From Pelagibacterium lentulum (GTDB taxonomy: Bacteria; Pseudomonadota; Alphaproteobacteria; Rhizobiales; Devosiaceae): 64,000 nucleotides of DNA. Of the stretch, positions 1 to 7,865 are shown piece after piece. Within the stretch, counting starts at the first letter, position 1, and the number at the start of each line of letters is the position of its first letter. Under the pieces are notes generated by a model, which had not been told where the DNA came from, did no database searches, and worked only from the letters and a program-made list of their open reading frames with translations. The stretch is taken from the NCBI RefSeq assembly GCF_003992625.1, contig NZ_RZMW01000029.1, positions 124,001-188,000 of the forward strand, written 5' to 3'. Position numbers and translations under genes: made by a program.

Positions 1-50
1 AAGCGTTTGCGGCCCTTTTTTTCCTCGGCGCGATGGCCTAAATAGCGCTT

Positions 51-476
51 ATGAACACGCCAGACGCCTTTACTGAAATTGCCGACAACCTCTCATTTCT
101 CGACGATTGGGAGGATCGCTATCGCTATATCATCGAGTTGGGCCAGGCCCTGCCCGAGATCACCGATGCCGAACGCAATGCGGATAACAAGGTGCATGGT
201 TGTGCCTCGCAAGTCTGGCTGGTCACACAGGCCAGCGAGGCCAACGGACAAACCGTCCTCACCTATCGGGGCGATTCCGACGCCCATATCGTGAAGGGGC
301 TCGTTGCCATTTTGCTCGCGCTCTATTCCGGGCGTACGGCGCGGGACATTGCCGAAACGGACGCCCTGCCCATTCTCGATTCGATCGGGTTGCGCGAGCA
401 CCTGTCCACCCAGCGCTCGAACGGGCTTGCGGCAATGGTCAAGCGCGTGCGCGCCGACGCGCAGGCATTGGCCTAA
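51..476 (+). CDS. sufE: SufE family Fe-S cluster assembly sulfur acceptor
   Basis: 141-residue protein of normal SufE length. SufE takes persulfide sulfur from the cysteine desulfurase SufS and passes it to the SufBCD scaffold in the cytosol. The catalytic cysteine is C51 in the motif VHGCASQVW, preceded by the family's acidic segment around residues 37-47. The ATG at 51 fits the family N-terminus. No other suf gene is visible, so this is a stand-alone copy, common in alphaproteobacteria. It converges with the DUF6456 gene, with the two stops overlapping by a few bases. Confidence 0.95.
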   Translation: MNTPDAFTEIADNLSFLDDWEDRYRYIIELGQALPEITDAERNADNKVHGCASQVWLVTQASEANGQTVLTYRGDSDAHIVKGLVAILLALYSGRTARDIAETDALPILDSIGLREHLSTQRSNGLAAMVKRVRADAQALA

Positions 477-973
477 CCAATCTCACTGGGCATTGCGCCC
501 GGTTGTACCCAGAAACGTGTCCCGCAGGTCTCTTGCCCACGCGCCAAAGGGGAAAGCCCCATGCGCGCGGCGGCAAGGTCCAGCGCCAGCCGCAGCACGA
601 TCTTGCCGCTGCGCCGTGGCCAGCCATGCAATTGCTCAACATCGTGAATGCCCATGTCATAGCCGCAAATGTCGCGCAGAACGCTTTGACAGTCGCGCGG
701 CAGATCGGTGAGCAGGCTTTCGAGCCGCATACGGGCATCGATCGCCATATCGCTCACGCTATCTCCATTGCCCCGCAGGCCGGAAACTTTCGGCCCATAG
801 CGCATTGTGACATTCTGCCGAATCTGCGCCTTTTCAAACAACCGGTGAATACGCAGCGCTGCTTCCATCTGATGAGACGCCAGAAAACGTGTTTCGTTCT
901 TGCGCGCTCGTGCGAGTACGGCAACCGCAGGCAACGTGCGCGCCAGCGCCTCGGCTTGTGCCTCAATGCCCAT
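473..973 (-). CDS. DUF6456 domain protein
   Basis: 166 residues from the ATG at 973 (MGIEAQAEAL). The open frame extends further upstream, but that part lies inside the DnaA-like gene in another frame and looks non-coding. Residues from about 30 to the end resemble the alphaproteobacterial DUF6456 domain, with a segment near LASHQMEAALRIHRLFEKAQ followed by a helical part containing GIHDVEQLHGWP and RSGKIVLRLALDLA. Such domains are usually linked to helix-turn-helix or replication-regulator-like proteins; the function is unknown. The start overlaps the end of the DnaA-like gene by 11 bases, so the two are probably translationally coupled. Confidence 0.7.
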   Translation of the reverse strand: MGIEAQAEALARTLPAVAVLARARKNETRFLASHQMEAALRIHRLFEKAQIRQNVTMRYGPKVSGLRGNGDSVSDMAIDARMRLESLLTDLPRDCQSVLRDICGYDMGIHDVEQLHGWPRRSGKIVLRLALDLAAARMGLSPLARGQETCGTRFWVQPGAMPSEIG

Positions 974-1370
974 GGACGCGCTCCAACTGCGAATTATAAG
1001 AGCATGGCGCGCGGCGAACCGTCGCAAATCCAAGTATCGCTTTTTCCAGTAGCGCAATTTCCCGCTCGGTTGCAGGGTCGTCACGCATGTCCTCGACAAC
1101 GGCACACGCATGGGCAACCGTGGTACGATCCCTGCCGAAGTACCGGCCGACATCGGTCATGCTGATCTCGAGAAGCACATGGCTAAGATACATCGCTATT
1201 TGCCGTGCGACCGCCACAGGTTTTCGGGAGCGCGAATGGGTGAGAATCGCCTCGTGCCGCACGTTACGGTGACGCGCTACAATCGCAACAATTCTGGCAC
1301 ATGCCAGCGTGTGGTCGTTCGGCATCGCGGGATCGGTTTGCCGGAAACTCGAATAAGTCTGCACTGTCAT
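963..1370 (-). CDS. Small protein with DnaA C-terminal (domain IV) helix-turn-helix
   Basis: 135 residues consisting mostly of a DnaA domain-IV-like helix-turn-helix. The block PVAVARQIAMYLSHVLLEIS (about 51-70) is followed by the signature GRDRTTVAHA (79-88), the segment that contacts DnaA boxes in true DnaA. It lacks the AAA+ ATPase and is too short to be an initiator, so it probably binds DNA as a regulator. An alternative start is Met16 at 1325. The next gene is DUF6456 with an 11-base overlap. An insertion sequence has landed about 24 bases upstream of the start codon, so the native promoter may be displaced. Confidence 0.8.
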   Translation of the reverse strand: MTVQTYSSFRQTDPAMPNDHTLACARIVAIVARHRNVRHEAILTHSRSRKPVAVARQIAMYLSHVLLEISMTDVGRYFGRDRTTVAHACAVVEDMRDDPATEREIALLEKAILGFATVRRAPCSYNSQLERVHGH

Positions 1371-1393
1371 AGGACCACTCTCTCATAAATAGG

Positions 1394-1401
1394 ATATAAT
1401 T
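1394..1401. repeat. Left 8-bp target-site duplication of the IS1595-type element
   Basis: ATATAATT directly precedes the left inverted repeat and is repeated right after the right inverted repeat at 3581-3588. Eight bases is the known duplication length for the IS1595 family. The match continues for four more bases (CCTA), so the boundary is ambiguous by a few bases, but this register also lines up the two inverted repeats. Confidence 0.8.
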
Positions 1402-1427
1402 CCTAATTATATACGTGACAAAAGTGG
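1402..1427 (+). repeat. Left terminal inverted repeat of the IS1595-type element
   Basis: 26 bp beginning CCTAATTATATAC and ending ACAAAAGTGG. It differs from the reverse complement of 3555-3580 at two positions, the first base and one base in the middle. Confidence 0.88.
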
Positions 1428-1666
1428 TTGATTCCGATAAGACAGAACGGCGTGACAGGCCGGTGTTAAAAGATGAGGGAGAAGTCGAGGCGCTCGTCCG
1501 GTTTCTCGTTTCTGCATTAGAGGCAGCGGACCCGGATGCGTTTATTATGACGCCAGTAGATGGCGAACGAACGGCTATCGATGGCAGCTTCGACCTTTTT
1601 GAGGTCGTAGCTGCATTCCGAACGAAGGTTACATCTTCGGTTCAGGAGGGCTCAAAGGCTGTGTAA
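1415..1666 (+). CDS. IS passenger ORF, unknown function
   Basis: 83-residue acidic ORF (about 10 Asp and 11 Glu) that I do not recognise. The GTG at 1415 lies inside the left inverted repeat, so a later GTG at 1424 or 1463 may be the true start; no clear ribosome-binding site decides it. Its 3' end overlaps the convergent minus-strand passenger by 25 bases. It may not be expressed, but the frame is intact across an AT-rich region. Confidence 0.45.
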   Translation: MTKVVDSDKTERRDRPVLKDEGEVEALVRFLVSALEAADPDAFIMTPVDGERTAIDGSFDLFEVVAAFRTKVTSSVQEGSKAV

Positions 1667-2331
1667 ACGAGGCCGCGAATCTCTTGAAGCTGCGCTAAGG
1701 ATTTTTCGCTGATTTCGCACGAGAGAACTTTGCCTCCGAATGTCGTGGTATAGGCTCGGCCCATTAAAACGTCTTGCAACATTAGGGAGGACTCATTGCC
1801 GATTTTGAAATCATTCCCCCTGTACGGTCCGGCAACGGCGTGTTTTCTGGTTTGCTCAATTTGAAAAAACTCGGCCAAATGGGTCGCGGCATGTCGGGTC
1901 CCTTCAAACCGGGGGAAATGTTCGGTCATTTTCTGATTGATGGTCTTAAACCGCTTTTGGATATCGTCGGACCAGTAGCCAGGGACACACTTCATTCCGG
2001 CGTTGATGGCGCTCACCGTTTTCCCAAAGTGGAAGATATTTAGAACCCCGTCACGGGCCGCAGCAAGGGTCCAAGTCATAAGCCGTAGCCGCGCTTCGTC
2101 TTGGGCTTTCTTTTGCAACCAGTATTCAGGATTCGTAGAAAAATCTCCTTCGGGCACCACAATTGAGGCCTGCTGGGCCTCTACATGATCAAATAACTCG
2201 ACGTCGTGCTGAAAGTGTTTCTCGTAAGCGCGCAGCATGCTAAAATTTTCACGCACCTCTCTCGCGGCCTCCGCAAACTCTTCTGGCACGCTTGGAAAGC
2301 GAACATGAGAATACTCGGGAATAAATGACAT
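1642..2331 (-). CDS. IS passenger protein, unknown function
   Basis: 229-residue intact ORF. The ATG at 2331 follows a good ribosome-binding site (GGAGG, about 6 bases upstream). It is predicted soluble and largely helical, with no signal peptide or membrane segment. A segment RHAATHLAEFFQIEQTRKHA near residues 146-165 is Arg/His-rich and superficially resembles the R-x4-6-H motif of HEPN proteins; that is only a suggestion. It lies inside the insertion sequence and its composition differs from the neighbouring chromosome. It starts back-to-back with the 56-residue passenger at 2325, with a 7-base overlap. Confidence 0.7.
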   Translation of the reverse strand: MSFIPEYSHVRFPSVPEEFAEAAREVRENFSMLRAYEKHFQHDVELFDHVEAQQASIVVPEGDFSTNPEYWLQKKAQDEARLRLMTWTLAAARDGVLNIFHFGKTVSAINAGMKCVPGYWSDDIQKRFKTINQKMTEHFPRFEGTRHAATHLAEFFQIEQTRKHAVAGPYRGNDFKIGNESSLMLQDVLMGRAYTTTFGGKVLSCEISEKSLAQLQEIRGLVYTAFEPS

Positions 2332-2495
2332 TGGCCCCTCCTAACAAGAGCGAAAGTTCTGGAGCAACCGACGAGCAAGAAACCGCGCGTCGTCGCGACA
2401 ACGCTCTGCGCCGCGCTCTAACCACGCCGCCAAATCCGAAGACTAGCGGTAAGGAAGACAAGAGTCAGGACGAAAAAGGAAAGCCCGGTGATTGA
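2325..2495 (+). CDS. Small charged IS passenger protein (56 aa)
   Basis: 56-residue ORF with an ATG just after an in-frame TAA. It is extremely polar: the middle reads ETARRRDNALRRALTTPPNP and the tail is Lys/Asp/Glu-rich (GKEDKSQDEKGKPGD). From memory, RRDxALRRAL-TPP is typical of short hypothetical proteins in proteobacterial genomes, often near mobile elements; I cannot verify this here. The stop codon TGA falls in the loop of the terminator at 2483-2510, as expected for a real gene end. Upstream GGGA is a weak ribosome-binding site. It overlaps the start of the divergent 229-residue passenger. Confidence 0.6.
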   Translation: MTLAPPNKSESSGATDEQETARRRDNALRRALTTPPNPKTSGKEDKSQDEKGKPGD

Positions 2496-2510
2496 CCGGG
2501 CCTCTTTTTA
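2483..2510. terminator. Bidirectional rho-independent terminator inside the IS
   Basis: The stem GCCCGGT (2483-2489) pairs with ACCGGGC (2495-2501) around a 5-base loop. It is followed on the plus strand by CTCTTTTTA and on the minus strand by TTTCCTTTTT. It ends the 56-residue passenger on the plus strand and lies about 45 bases past the transposase stop on the minus strand. Confidence 0.8.
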
Positions 2511-2546
2511 GCGCGTCGTTTGCGCAGTAGCTTTGCCGCCTTCTGC

Positions 2547-3518
2547 TTAGGCGTAAGAGGCCGCACTAGCTTGATGATACATCAGGCGCTTTCCAGCGGC
2601 CCCGCGAAGGGCGTCTTCTGCCCGCTCCCTATCGCTGACCTTAAGGGCAGCGCGGCGATTGTAGCGGAAGTCAAATTCGGCAAGATAATGATGAAGGTGC
2701 TTTTCAGCGCAATGCTGATAGACCCCCCGCATGCCGCGTTTGAACACAGAGAACACGTTTTCGATGGTGTTGGTGTGGATAATCCCGCGCGCATATTCCT
2801 TGGCGCTGTGGTTCACCGTCTCATGGCCAGCATATTCCTTGCCGGTCTCGGTATAGAGGCGGCTTTCGTCTGTGTAGAGCGTTGAGGTGCGCGGGGCATT
2901 GGTGAACAGGATATGCTGCACCGTGGCCTTGGTTGCGTCCTTGACGTGGAACATGCGGGCACGTCCGCCGCGCTCGACAAGAGCAACAACGGTCATCTTG
3001 CGGCCACCGGGCTTGCGCTTGAGGTAAGGACGCCCCTTGCGCTGCGGTGACATGGACTGATCTTCACGCTTGCCGATGTAGGTCTCGTCGGCTTCCACGG
3101 TCTTGCCTTCGCCACCAATGGGGCCGGACGATGCAACGTCCTCTTTCATGGCCTCACGAATGCGGTGAGCCATGAACCAAGCGGTTTTGTATGTAACGCC
3201 GAGCATGCGGTGCAACTGGTGTGCGCTCATGCCCTTCTTGCTCGATGCATAAAGGTGAAAAGCGAATACCCATTTGTGCAGCGGAACCTTTGACCGTTCC
3301 ATGACCGAACCAACCGTCACGGTGAACTGACCCTTGCACTCATTGCAGTAGTGTAGCCCTGAGCGGTGCGACTGCTTCCGACCGTCGACCTTTGCAATCT
3401 TGCCCTGATCGGTGTTGCCGCAATGCGGGCAGTTAGGACCATGCGGCCAGCGGATCGCCTCAAGGTGCGCGCGGGCTGCGTCTTCATCGTGAAAGATCGG
3501 GTCTGTGAAAGTGGTCAT
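2547..3518 (-). CDS. IS1595-family ISXO2-like DDE transposase
   Basis: 323 residues. The N-terminal zinc ribbon has cysteine pairs C30/C33 and C58/C61. The DDE-type catalytic core has D144 (VEADETYIG), D217 (LYTDESRLY) and the IS1595-type N250/E253 region (IHTNTIENVFSVFKRG). It starts at the ATG at 3518 behind CAAGGAG. All motifs are present and the frame is uninterrupted, so it is likely functional. It catalyses cut-and-paste or copy-type movement of the 2179-bp element. Confidence 0.95.
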   Translation of the reverse strand: MTTFTDPIFHDEDAARAHLEAIRWPHGPNCPHCGNTDQGKIAKVDGRKQSHRSGLHYCNECKGQFTVTVGSVMERSKVPLHKWVFAFHLYASSKKGMSAHQLHRMLGVTYKTAWFMAHRIREAMKEDVASSGPIGGEGKTVEADETYIGKREDQSMSPQRKGRPYLKRKPGGRKMTVVALVERGGRARMFHVKDATKATVQHILFTNAPRTSTLYTDESRLYTETGKEYAGHETVNHSAKEYARGIIHTNTIENVFSVFKRGMRGVYQHCAEKHLHHYLAEFDFRYNRRAALKVSDRERAEDALRGAAGKRLMYHQASAASYA

Positions 3519-3554
3519 GGCTGCTAACTCCTTGACCCTTTGTCGCTTATCAGC

Positions 3555-3580
3555 CCACTTTTGTCAAGTATATAATTAGA
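3555..3580 (-). repeat. Right terminal inverted repeat of the IS1595-type element
   Basis: 26 bp; read on the minus strand it begins TCTAATTATATAC and ends ACAAAAGTGG, matching the left end at 24 of 26 positions. It contains a TTGACA hexamer reading inward toward the transposase, a possible -35 element. Confidence 0.88.
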
Positions 3581-3588
3581 ATATAATT
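3581..3588. repeat. Right 8-bp target-site duplication
   Basis: ATATAATT follows the right inverted repeat directly and duplicates 1394-1401. Confidence 0.8.
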
Positions 3589-3647
3589 CCTATAACCGAT
3601 GTGGACCTGACGGGGATAAGTCATTGCAAAAAGTTTGCGTACTGCAC

Positions 3648-3681
3648 GGTAAAACAAAAACAGCCGCCCGATGGGCGGCTG
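3648..3681 (-). terminator. Rho-independent terminator downstream of mucR
   Basis: On the minus strand a 9-bp perfect stem CAGCCGCCC/GGGCGGCTG (3661-3681) with a 3-base loop is followed by TTTTTGTTTT (3660-3651). It lies about 70 bases past the mucR stop codon. Confidence 0.85.
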
Positions 3682-3752
3682 AAAAACGTCATGCTATCAA
3701 GCGTTTGAAGCCAGGCGGAAAGGGCTCCCCCTGCCCTTTTTGTGGGCTGAGC

Positions 3753-4175
3753 TCAGCTTGCCTTGCGGCCCAAGCCGTTGTCCTTGGCCAGTTTCGAGCG
3801 CGTTGCCGAATAGCTTGGCGCGACCATCGGATAATCGGCGGGCAAACCCCATTTCTCGCGATATTCTTCCGGAGAGAGGTTGTAGTGCGTGCGTAAATGG
3901 CGCTTGAGGGATTTGAATTTTTTCCCGTCTTCAAGGCACACTATGTAATCGGGCGTAACCGATTTACGAACTGGAACAGCAGGCTTCTTGTCTTCGACGG
4001 GCGCGGCGACTTCTTCAGCCGCAAGTAGCTTGAGTGCGCTGTGTACGTCGGCAATCAGTCTGGGCAGATCAGCAGGACTGATCGCATTATGCGATACATA
4101 GGCTGACACGATTTCGGTGCTGAATTCCACCAGGTCAATATCGACCCTCGGTTCCATCGTTTCAGTTGCGGACAT
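3753..4175 (-). CDS. mucR: MucR/Ros family zinc-finger transcriptional regulator
   Basis: 140 residues from the ATG at 4175, which has AAAGGGA about 7 bases upstream; the open frame extends to 4274 but the added residues do not look like the family. MucR proteins are nucleoid-associated regulators of exopolysaccharide, motility and virulence genes in Rhizobiales. The zinc finger lies at about 80-97: C80, D83 (the Asp variant of the second ligand), H93 and H97 in CLEDGKKFKSLKRHLRTH. The following LSPEEYREKWGLPADYP is the family's hallmark. It is monocistronic with its own terminator; genus-typical genes of this kind are often autoregulated. Confidence 0.95.
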   Translation of the reverse strand: MSATETMEPRVDIDLVEFSTEIVSAYVSHNAISPADLPRLIADVHSALKLLAAEEVAAPVEDKKPAVPVRKSVTPDYIVCLEDGKKFKSLKRHLRTHYNLSPEEYREKWGLPADYPMVAPSYSATRSKLAKDNGLGRKAS

Positions 4176-4308
4176 TACTTGTCCCTTTCTCTTTGGGGGC
4201 GGGTACTCGATTGGAAAGGAATATTGCGCGAAGCGCAGTATCGATGAATTAAAGTTGTTTTTGATACGATTCAAGTATCATGGGACATCTTGTCCAAAGT
4301 TTGTTTCG

Positions 4309-4662
4309 TCACAGTTTAGTTGAATTGCCACCTTTTCCCTCCAGCACATTATAGACTGTGCCATCGTAAGGCTTGTATCCCGCCATATAGGCTGCACGCG
4401 ACAAAAGATGCGCCGATATTGGGGCCGTCAGCATGAAAAAGACTATACCGACGAATGCGCGCAGAATTACCGCAGTGTCGAAGGACACAAGGGCGATAGC
4501 GAGAAAAGCAAGCCCTGATCCGACCGTTCCGGCTTTCGACGCGGCGTGAATGCGCGTGTAGAGATCGGGCAGCCGCAAAATTCCGATAACGGCAACCAGG
4601 CTGAACAGCGCTCCGATGATCAGCAAGATACCGGCAAGATAGAACAATGCTTCCACGATCAT
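4309..4662 (-). CDS. mrpG: Mrp cation/proton antiporter subunit G
   Basis: 117-residue membrane protein with three hydrophobic segments and the MnhG/PhaG core ([30 protein letters not shown], about 16-45). Last gene of the seven-gene mrp operon; its start overlaps the mrpF stop by 4 bases. MrpG is a small accessory subunit needed for assembly of the Mrp complex, which exchanges Na+ (or K+) for H+ across the inner membrane and supports alkali and salt tolerance. Confidence 0.95.
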   Translation of the reverse strand: MIVEALFYLAGILLIIGALFSLVAVIGILRLPDLYTRIHAASKAGTVGSGLAFLAIALVSFDTAVILRAFVGIVFFMLTAPISAHLLSRAAYMAGYKPYDGTVYNVLEGKGGNSTKL

Positions 4663-4982
4663 TTGCGGGCCTCCGGACGGGTATCCTCAGCGGCAGTTTG
4701 GCTGATCTGCCAGCGCTGCAGCACAAAACGGGCGAATGCGACAGTGGACAGGAAGCCGACAAGCCCCAGCCCGATGGCTATATCCAGATAAAGCGTCAAA
4801 CCTGTACGCAACGCGATGACGACGATATAGCCGATCACGATGCCGATCAGCATTTCAAGACCAAGAATCCGGTCTGGAAGGCTTGGTCCTGCGATGATCC
4901 GATACATTGCAAGCAGCAATGCAAGCGTCATCAAGGCAAGGGAAACCGTTGTCGCGTGAAAGAGAAACTCTGCGCCGCTCAT
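4659..4982 (-). CDS. mrpF: Mrp cation/proton antiporter subunit F
   Basis: 107 residues with three predicted membrane helices. The motif [17 protein letters not shown] (about 28-44) is the MrpF/MnhF signature; its Pro-Asp-Arg is strongly conserved and implicated in cation translocation in the complex. It overlaps both mrpE (start/stop ATGA) and mrpG by 4 bases, indicating translational coupling. Confidence 0.95.
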   Translation of the reverse strand: MSGAEFLFHATTVSLALMTLALLLAMYRIIAGPSLPDRILGLEMLIGIVIGYIVVIALRTGLTLYLDIAIGLGLVGFLSTVAFARFVLQRWQISQTAAEDTRPEARK

Positions 4983-5461
4983 TGCTCGAACACCTCCCGA
5001 ATGCGGGCTTCAAAGCCATCGCGGATATTGGCGATCATCTCTTCTTCGTCGCGATATTCCAGAGCATGAACATAAAGATACTTCTTATCCTCGGATACAT
5101 CGAGGCCCAGGGTGCCCGGCGTTAGCGTCAAAAGGTTGGAAAGCAACGTGATTTCCTGATCCGACTGCACCGTAAGCGGAAATGCAAAAATGGCTGGCCG
5201 CAATTGTCCATGCATATTGGGACGGCACACAAGAACCGCCACGCGCCAGGCCGATAACGCCAGTTCATAAAAGAAAAGAGCGCCAAGCGAGATAATGCGT
5301 CCCATACGTCGCAGGAAATAGGGCTGATCCACCCGGTCGCGGATGAACATGACCGCCAGTGCCGAAACCGCACCACCGAGCAACAGATTGAGCAGGGTGA
5401 ACGAGCCGGTTACGGCTGCCCAGATCAAGGCAAGAATGACAACCAGAAACACAAAGGTCAT
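4979..5461 (-). CDS. mrpE: Mrp cation/proton antiporter subunit E
   Basis: 160 residues. Two N-terminal membrane helices are followed by a cytosolic domain with the typical segment [20 protein letters not shown] (about 104-123). MrpE is a structural subunit of the Mrp complex. The start overlaps the mrpD stop by 4 bases. Confidence 0.95.
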   Translation of the reverse strand: MTFVFLVVILALIWAAVTGSFTLLNLLLGGAVSALAVMFIRDRVDQPYFLRRMGRIISLGALFFYELALSAWRVAVLVCRPNMHGQLRPAIFAFPLTVQSDQEITLLSNLLTLTPGTLGLDVSEDKKYLYVHALEYRDEEEMIANIRDGFEARIREVFEQ

Positions 5462-7050
5462 GGTTGGGGTACCTCCGCGAACACAGCGCTAATATAACGA
5501 TCGGGCGAGAGCATATCCATTGCTGCAATGCCGCCTGCGCTAAAGACCCAATCCGGGAAAAGACCCATACCGACGATCACCGCAATCAACGCCAAGGCAG
5601 GCACCATGCCCAGCCGAATCTCATGGGGTGTGAGCAGACGAAGGGTTTCGTTGGCCTGTTCGGACCGCTCGCCTTCATGGCCATTGCGCCAGAAAATATG
5701 GGCCCACAGCCGGCTCGCCGCAATCAGGGTCAACAGCGAATTGATAAGCAGCCCGGCCACCAAAAGCCAGTCACCGACCCGGATCGCGCCTTCGACCAGC
5801 AGAAGTTTTGGCCAGAAGCCGAGAAACGGTGGCAGTCCGGCAACGGCGAACACGAGGATTATGAAGGCTATCGACAGCAAGGCGCTGGCGCCATAGATGC
5901 CGCCCATGAAGCGGATATCGTTGGTGCCGCTCATGCGCTCTACCAGCCCGCCAATCAGATAGAGCGCGGTAAGGGTCAGAATGGAGTGCATTGCATAAAT
6001 GACCCCGCCACCCACGCCGTGCATGGAATTTATCGCCAGTCCGGCAAACAATACGCCGATGCCACCGATAACCATAAAGCCGATTGCGCGCCGGATGTTG
6101 GTCTGCGCCAATGCGCCCAGCGGGCCGAGCACCATTGTCGCCACGGCAATGGCGATAATAGCCGGTTCGAGGAAATCGCGCCCCTCGGGCATGATGAGGA
6201 CAAGGACACGGTAGAGCGCATAGGCGCCAACCTTTGTCAGCATGCCGCCAAACAGGGCCGAAACCGAAATCGACGGCGTGTGATATGCCGCGGGCAACCA
6301 GGCGTTGGCCGGAAAAGCCGCAGCCTTGATGCCGAAGGCAAGCAGGAACAAGGCCGCCACCGAGACCATCGAGCCGAGAGGCATGTCACCAGCCTTTTGC
6401 GCGATGTCGGCGACATTGAGCGAACCGGTCAGGCCATAGGTGTAGGCGATCGCAACCAGGAAGAAAGTCGTCGCCAGCAGGTTCAGGAAGCCATATTTCA
6501 CGGCACCGTCGAGCTGCACCTTGCGTCCGCCCAGGATCAGCAGGCCGAACGAGGAGATCAGCATGACCTCGAACCAGACATAGAGGTTGAAGATGTCCCC
6601 TGTCAGGAACGAACCGCAGACACCGCAGAGCAACAGCAGGACCAGCGGGTAGAACCCGAAGCGATGCTCGCGGTCGTCGAGTTCGATCTGCGCATAAAAG
6701 ATCACCACAAGCGTTGAAAGTGATGCCGCAAGACAGAACAGCGCGCTTGTCATATCGGCCACAAAGGTAATGCCGAAAGGCGGCAGCCATTTGCCCATCG
6801 TCATGGCGATTGGGCCGACTTCAAATACGCGCAGCAGAAGGTATATGTTGGAAATTACGACCGCCAGCGTGATGGCAGCGGCAAAGCCCACCTGCGCCGT
6901 GCGGTTGCCTCGGAGCATAACCAGAAGACCCGATCCCAAAAGCGTAAGCGCCACGGGCCAGATCAGGATCCAGTCTGCCGCAGGCGTTGCACTTTCGATG
7001 AAGTGCGGCGGCAGGTTCAGGGCATCGTAGGATGTTTCGGCAGTCGCCAT
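5458..7050 (-). CDS. mrpD: Mrp cation/proton antiporter subunit D (NuoN/M-like)
   Basis: 530-residue polytopic protein of the proton-translocating transporter family shared with complex I subunits NuoL/M/N. It shows many hydrophobic helices and conserved blocks such as FNLYVWFEVMLISSFGLL and GIKAAAFPANAWLPAAYHTP (lysine and histidine region). With MrpA it is thought to form the ion pathway. Starts 16 bases after the mrpC stop. Confidence 0.95.
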   Translation of the reverse strand: MATAETSYDALNLPPHFIESATPAADWILIWPVALTLLGSGLLVMLRGNRTAQVGFAAAITLAVVISNIYLLLRVFEVGPIAMTMGKWLPPFGITFVADMTSALFCLAASLSTLVVIFYAQIELDDREHRFGFYPLVLLLLCGVCGSFLTGDIFNLYVWFEVMLISSFGLLILGGRKVQLDGAVKYGFLNLLATTFFLVAIAYTYGLTGSLNVADIAQKAGDMPLGSMVSVAALFLLAFGIKAAAFPANAWLPAAYHTPSISVSALFGGMLTKVGAYALYRVLVLIMPEGRDFLEPAIIAIAVATMVLGPLGALAQTNIRRAIGFMVIGGIGVLFAGLAINSMHGVGGGVIYAMHSILTLTALYLIGGLVERMSGTNDIRFMGGIYGASALLSIAFIILVFAVAGLPPFLGFWPKLLLVEGAIRVGDWLLVAGLLINSLLTLIAASRLWAHIFWRNGHEGERSEQANETLRLLTPHEIRLGMVPALALIAVIVGMGLFPDWVFSAGGIAAMDMLSPDRYISAVFAEVPQP

Positions 7051-7065
7051 TGTTGTTACTTGATC

Positions 7066-7443
7066 CTAGTAGCTGAAAGGTGGGCGTGGAGCGTCTTCGG
7101 GTTCGGCGAGCCGCATATTGTCGGTATTGTCCGCATCGAGTTCTTCGTAAGCGCGATAGCCAAGCACCAGAAGGAAGGCGAAAAGCGCGAAACTGATCAC
7201 GATAGCGGTCAGGATCAGTGCCTGGGGCAGCGGGTTGGCCGAGCCTTCAAGCGGGACATATGTACCGGCAGGAATGATCGGCGGGATTTCCGTGGTCAAC
7301 CGCCCGATGGTGAAGATCAGCAGATGCACCGCGTTGCCCAGCACCACAACGCCAAGCAGCATGCGGATGATCGATTTGGACAGGATGAGATAGAGCGCAA
7401 CCGCAAAGAAAAGCGTTACAAGCCCAACAAGTGCGATTTCCAT
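7066..7443 (-). CDS. mrpC: Mrp cation/proton antiporter subunit C (NuoK-like)
   Basis: 125 residues, three membrane helices, homologous to NuoK. The blocks LSKSIIRMLLGVVVLGNAVHLL (26-47) and PLPQALILTAIVISFALFAF are family-typical. Start and mrpB stop share one base. Confidence 0.95.
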   Translation of the reverse strand: MEIALVGLVTLFFAVALYLILSKSIIRMLLGVVVLGNAVHLLIFTIGRLTTEIPPIIPAGTYVPLEGSANPLPQALILTAIVISFALFAFLLVLGYRAYEELDADNTDNMRLAEPEDAPRPPFSY

Positions 7444-7865
7444 CAGTCTTCCTCCTCGCTGTCTTCCAGACTCAAGGCAATGGTGGCCACCGATCCCACA
7501 ACCGTCGCATAAACCCCAATATCGAAGATCAGCGGCGTCGAAAGTGCGACCTCAGTGCCTTCCACATGGAAAATCAGCCACAGGCCGGTCAGGAACGGCT
7601 CCTGTGCGAACAGGGCAAAAAAGCCTGACAACGCGCCAATGAAAACGCCGAATCCCGCCAGTACGATGGGATGGATAACAAGCGCCTTGCGCGCCTCTTG
7701 AACTCCGCAGGCAATACCATAGATCGCCAGCCCGGACGCGCCGATCAGCCCGCCGATAAAGCCGCCCCCCGGCTCGTTATGGCCGCGCAGCAGCACATAA
7801 ATCGAGAACATGATCATGAGCGCGGCAAGGCCGGGCGCTACTGTTCGGAAAATGACGGTATTCAT
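7443..7865 (-). CDS. mrpB: Mrp cation/proton antiporter subunit B
   Basis: 140 residues, four predicted helices. The glycine-rich loop [18 protein letters not shown] (about 29-46) is the hallmark of the MnhB domain. It is a separate gene here rather than fused to MrpA as in the rhizobial PhaAB arrangement. Start and mrpA stop share one base. Confidence 0.95.
   Translation of the reverse strand: MNTVIFRTVAPGLAALMIMFSIYVLLRGHNEPGGGFIGGLIGASGLAIYGIACGVQEARKALVIHPIVLAGFGVFIGALSGFFALFAQEPFLTGLWLIFHVEGTEVALSTPLIFDIGVYATVVGSVATIALSLEDSEEED

Larger units (their letters stand above)
1402..3580. mobile_element. Complete IS1595-family insertion sequence with passenger genes
   Basis: A 2179-bp element bounded by 26-bp inverted repeats (24 of 26 identical) and an 8-bp direct repeat of ATATAATT. 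It carries an ISXO2-like DDE transposase on the minus strand at the right end. The left half holds three unrelated ORFs (1415-1666 plus, 1642-2331 minus, 2325-2495 plus) ending in a terminator at 2483-2510. Passenger genes are known in some IS1595 members. The passenger half looks more AT-rich than the flanks. Intact ends and an intact transposase suggest a recent, possibly active insertion between the DnaA-like gene and mucR. Confidence 0.9.

Noticed and set aside
3624-3896. 90-residue plus-strand ORF in front of mucR
   Set aside because: It runs through the mucR terminator and the 3' half of mucR in antisense; no ribosome-binding site or motif.
5464-6717. 417-residue open frame on the plus strand opposite mrpD
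   Set aside because: MrpD is clear on the minus strand; the antisense frame is Gln/Asn/Asp-rich with no domain.
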